A DNA stretch of 7,603 nt from a bacterium. GTDB taxonomy: Bacteria; Oederibacteriota; JAJYGY01. The translations under genes and the position numbers were made by a program. This document shows, piece after piece, positions 6,361-7,603 of this stretch; the stretch's first letter is position 1, and each line of letters opens with the position of its first letter. The notes beneath the pieces were generated by a model. That model searched no databases. It was not told the origin of the DNA and saw only the letters and a list, made by a program, of their open reading frames with translations. Where the stretch lies: assembly GCA_021790555.1 (NCBI GenBank), contig JAJYGY010000225.1:1-7603 (forward strand). The letters run 5' to 3'.

Positions 6361-7603
6361 TCAGCGCCTTTTGACGAATTCCGCCAGTTCCCCGAGGTCG
6401 GCCGGGGCCAGCAGTTCCACCCGCAGGCTTCCGTCCACCCATTCCTGGCTCAGCACCTTCACCCTGGCCCAATGGCGGGAAAGCAGGCCGGCCTTTTCGG
6501 CCGGAAGCAGCAGCACGCGGCGCCGCAGCCTGGGGGCGAACCGCCCGGCCAGGGCACGCTTCAGGTCCTCCAGCCCCTCCCCGCTGCGGGCCGAAACCAG
6601 CAGGGCCCGGGGGAAGCGGCGCTTGAGGGACCGGCGCCTTTCCGCCGGCAGCAGGTCGGCCTTGTTGAGCACCAGCCAGGTCTCCCCCGGGGCCGCCCCG
6701 GCCCCCCGCTGGATCTCGGCCAGGACCTCCTCCACGGCGCGGCGCTGCTCCTCGAAACGCGGGCTGGCGGCGTCGGCCACGTGCAGCCGCAGCTCGGCCT
6801 CGGAAACCTCCTCCAGCGTGGCGCGGAAGGCCGCCACCAGGGCGTGGGGCAGGCGGCGCACGAAGCCGACCGTGTCGGAAAGCATCACCCCGGCCACGCC
6901 GGCCAGGGGCCGCAGGGTGGGGTCCAGGGTGGAAAAGAGGCGGTCCTGCGCCAGCACCCGCGCCCCGGTCAGCGCGTTGAAGAGCGAGGACTTTCCGGCG
7001 TTGGTGTAACCGGCCAGCGACACCGTGCCGCTGCTGCGGGCCTTGCGGCCCCTCCGCTGCAGCCCCCGCGTGCGCGAGATCTGGTCGATCTCCAGACCCA
7101 GCTGCGAGATCCTCAGCCGCAGCCGGCGCCGGTCCGATTCCAGCTTGGTCTCGCCCGGGCCGCGGGTCCCGATGCCGCCCCCCAGCCTGGACAGGCTCTC
7201 CGAGGACCCGGCCAGGCGCGGAAGCAGGTAGGTGAGCTGTGCCAGCTCCACCTGCAGCTTGCCCTCGTTGCTGAGGGCCCTCTGGGCGAAGACGTCGAGG
7301 ATGAGCTGGGTGCGGTCCAGCACCTTGGCCTCCAGCGCCTTTTCCAGGTTGCGCTGCTGGGTCGGCTTCAGCTCCCCGTCCACCACGGCCAGGTCCAGGC
7401 CGCCTTCCCGGATGCGCTCCCGCGCCTCGGCGGCCTTGCCCGAGCCCAGGTAGGTGGCCGGGTCCGGGGACACGCGCGCCTGCAGCAGGTGCCCCGCCAC
7501 CCTGGCCCCGGCCGTCTCGGCCAGGAGGGCCAGCTCCCCGAGAGATTCCAGGGATTCCTCCTCGCCTCCGGGCGGCACCAGCCCCAGCAGCAGGGCCTTT
7601 TCG
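6361..7603 (-). CDS. hflX: Ribosome-associated GTPase HflX (5' end beyond the right edge)
   Basis: HflX is a TRAFAC-class GTPase that binds the 50S subunit and, in E. coli, splits stalled ribosomes under heat stress. About 413 residues are visible. An in-window GTG at 7578 could serve as a start, but in-frame residues EKALLLGL upstream match the usual HflX opening strand, so the true start lies off-window. Numbering from that GTG, the HflX N-terminal domain has YLGSGK at 43-48 and LDRTQLILDVFAQRA at 87-101. The glycine-rich linker GGGIGTRGPGETKLE is at 133-147 and is followed by a coiled segment. The G domain has G1 GYTNAGKS at 190-197, G2 at STLDPT (216-221), G3 DTVGF at 235-239, G4 NKAD at 305-308 and G5 SAR at 329-331. 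A C-terminal domain follows (350-405). All G motifs are intact. The gap to the oxidoreductase is 17 nt, so co-transcription is possible, though I see no functional link to lipid A synthesis. Confidence 0.96.
   Translation of the reverse strand, partial: EKALLLGLVPPGGEEESLESLGELALLAETAGARVAGHLLQARVSPDPATYLGSGKAAEARERIREGGLDLAVVDGELKPTQQRNLEKALEAKVLDRTQLILDVFAQRALSNEGKLQVELAQLTYLLPRLAGSSESLSRLGGGIGTRGPGETKLESDRRRLRLRISQLGLEIDQISRTRGLQRRGRKARSSGTVSLAGYTNAGKSSLFNALTGARVLAQDRLFSTLDPTLRPLAGVAGVMLSDTVGFVRRLPHALVAAFRATLEEVSEAELRLHVADAASPRFEEQRRAVEEVLAEIQRGAGAAPGETWLVLNKADLLPAERRRSLKRRFPRALLVSARSGEGLEDLKRALAGRFAPRLRRRVLLLPAEKAGLLSRHWARVKVLSQEWVDGSLRVELLAPADLGELAEFVKRR

Noticed and set aside
4353..7009. 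Plus-strand frames at 4353-5591 and 5825-7009
   Set aside because: They are antisense to lpxB, the oxidoreductase and hflX, with no recognisable domains. The real genes carry all the conserved motifs.
1..7603. CRISPR arrays, tRNA or rRNA genes, insertion sequences, phage or defence genes
   Set aside because: I read both strands and saw no spaced direct repeats, no tRNA-like cloverleaf, no transposase or integrase motifs, and no room outside the six genes.

Overview
This is a GC-rich, tightly packed window from a diderm (LPS-bearing) bacterium. All six genes I can support read on the minus strand. The evidence for an outer membrane is three consecutive lipid A/Kdo genes (lpxB, waaA, lpxK) and an exported protein with a Sec-type signal peptide. 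GC-rich codon use and an lpx order with a Gfo/Idh/MocA oxidoreductase directly before lpxB recall Deltaproteobacteria in the broad sense, Acidobacteriota or similar lineages. The sequence alone does not fix the phylum.

Layout in the direction of transcription (right to left): (1) 7603-6361, hflX, a ribosome-associated GTPase whose N-terminus lies beyond the right edge. (2) 6343-5342, a Gfo/Idh/MocA NAD(P)-dependent oxidoreductase, possibly GnnA-like. (3) 5345-4173, lpxB, overlapping the oxidoreductase by 4 nt. (4) A 54-nt AT-rich spacer with a perfect hairpin. (5) 4118-2700, waaA/kdtA. (6) 2703-1639, lpxK, starting at a GTG that overlaps the waaA stop by 4 nt. (7) A 46-nt spacer. (8) 1592-1, an exported protein with two carboxypeptidase-regulatory/Cna-B-like domains and FG-GAP/VCBS beta-propeller blades, cut by the left edge.

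Function: LpxB condenses UDP-2,3-diacylglucosamine with lipid X to make the disaccharide. LpxK adds the 4'-phosphate to give lipid IVA, and WaaA adds Kdo. The oxidoreductase may alter the sugar nucleotide feeding this pathway. It resembles the GnnA half of the GnnA/GnnB pair that makes 3-amino-UDP-GlcNAc, but no GnnB aminotransferase is in view. The short spacings and two 4-nt overlaps suggest one polycistronic unit from the oxidoreductase to lpxK. The exported protein follows with its own good ribosome binding site and may or may not share the transcript. hflX is a housekeeping neighbour.

I see no RNA genes, CRISPR arrays, insertion sequences, phage genes or intrinsic terminators. There is no clearly new system here. 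The points most worth a second look are the orphan GnnA-like gene, the structured AT-rich lpxB-waaA spacer, the basic C-terminal extension of WaaA, and the exported propeller protein attached to the end of the lipid A cluster.
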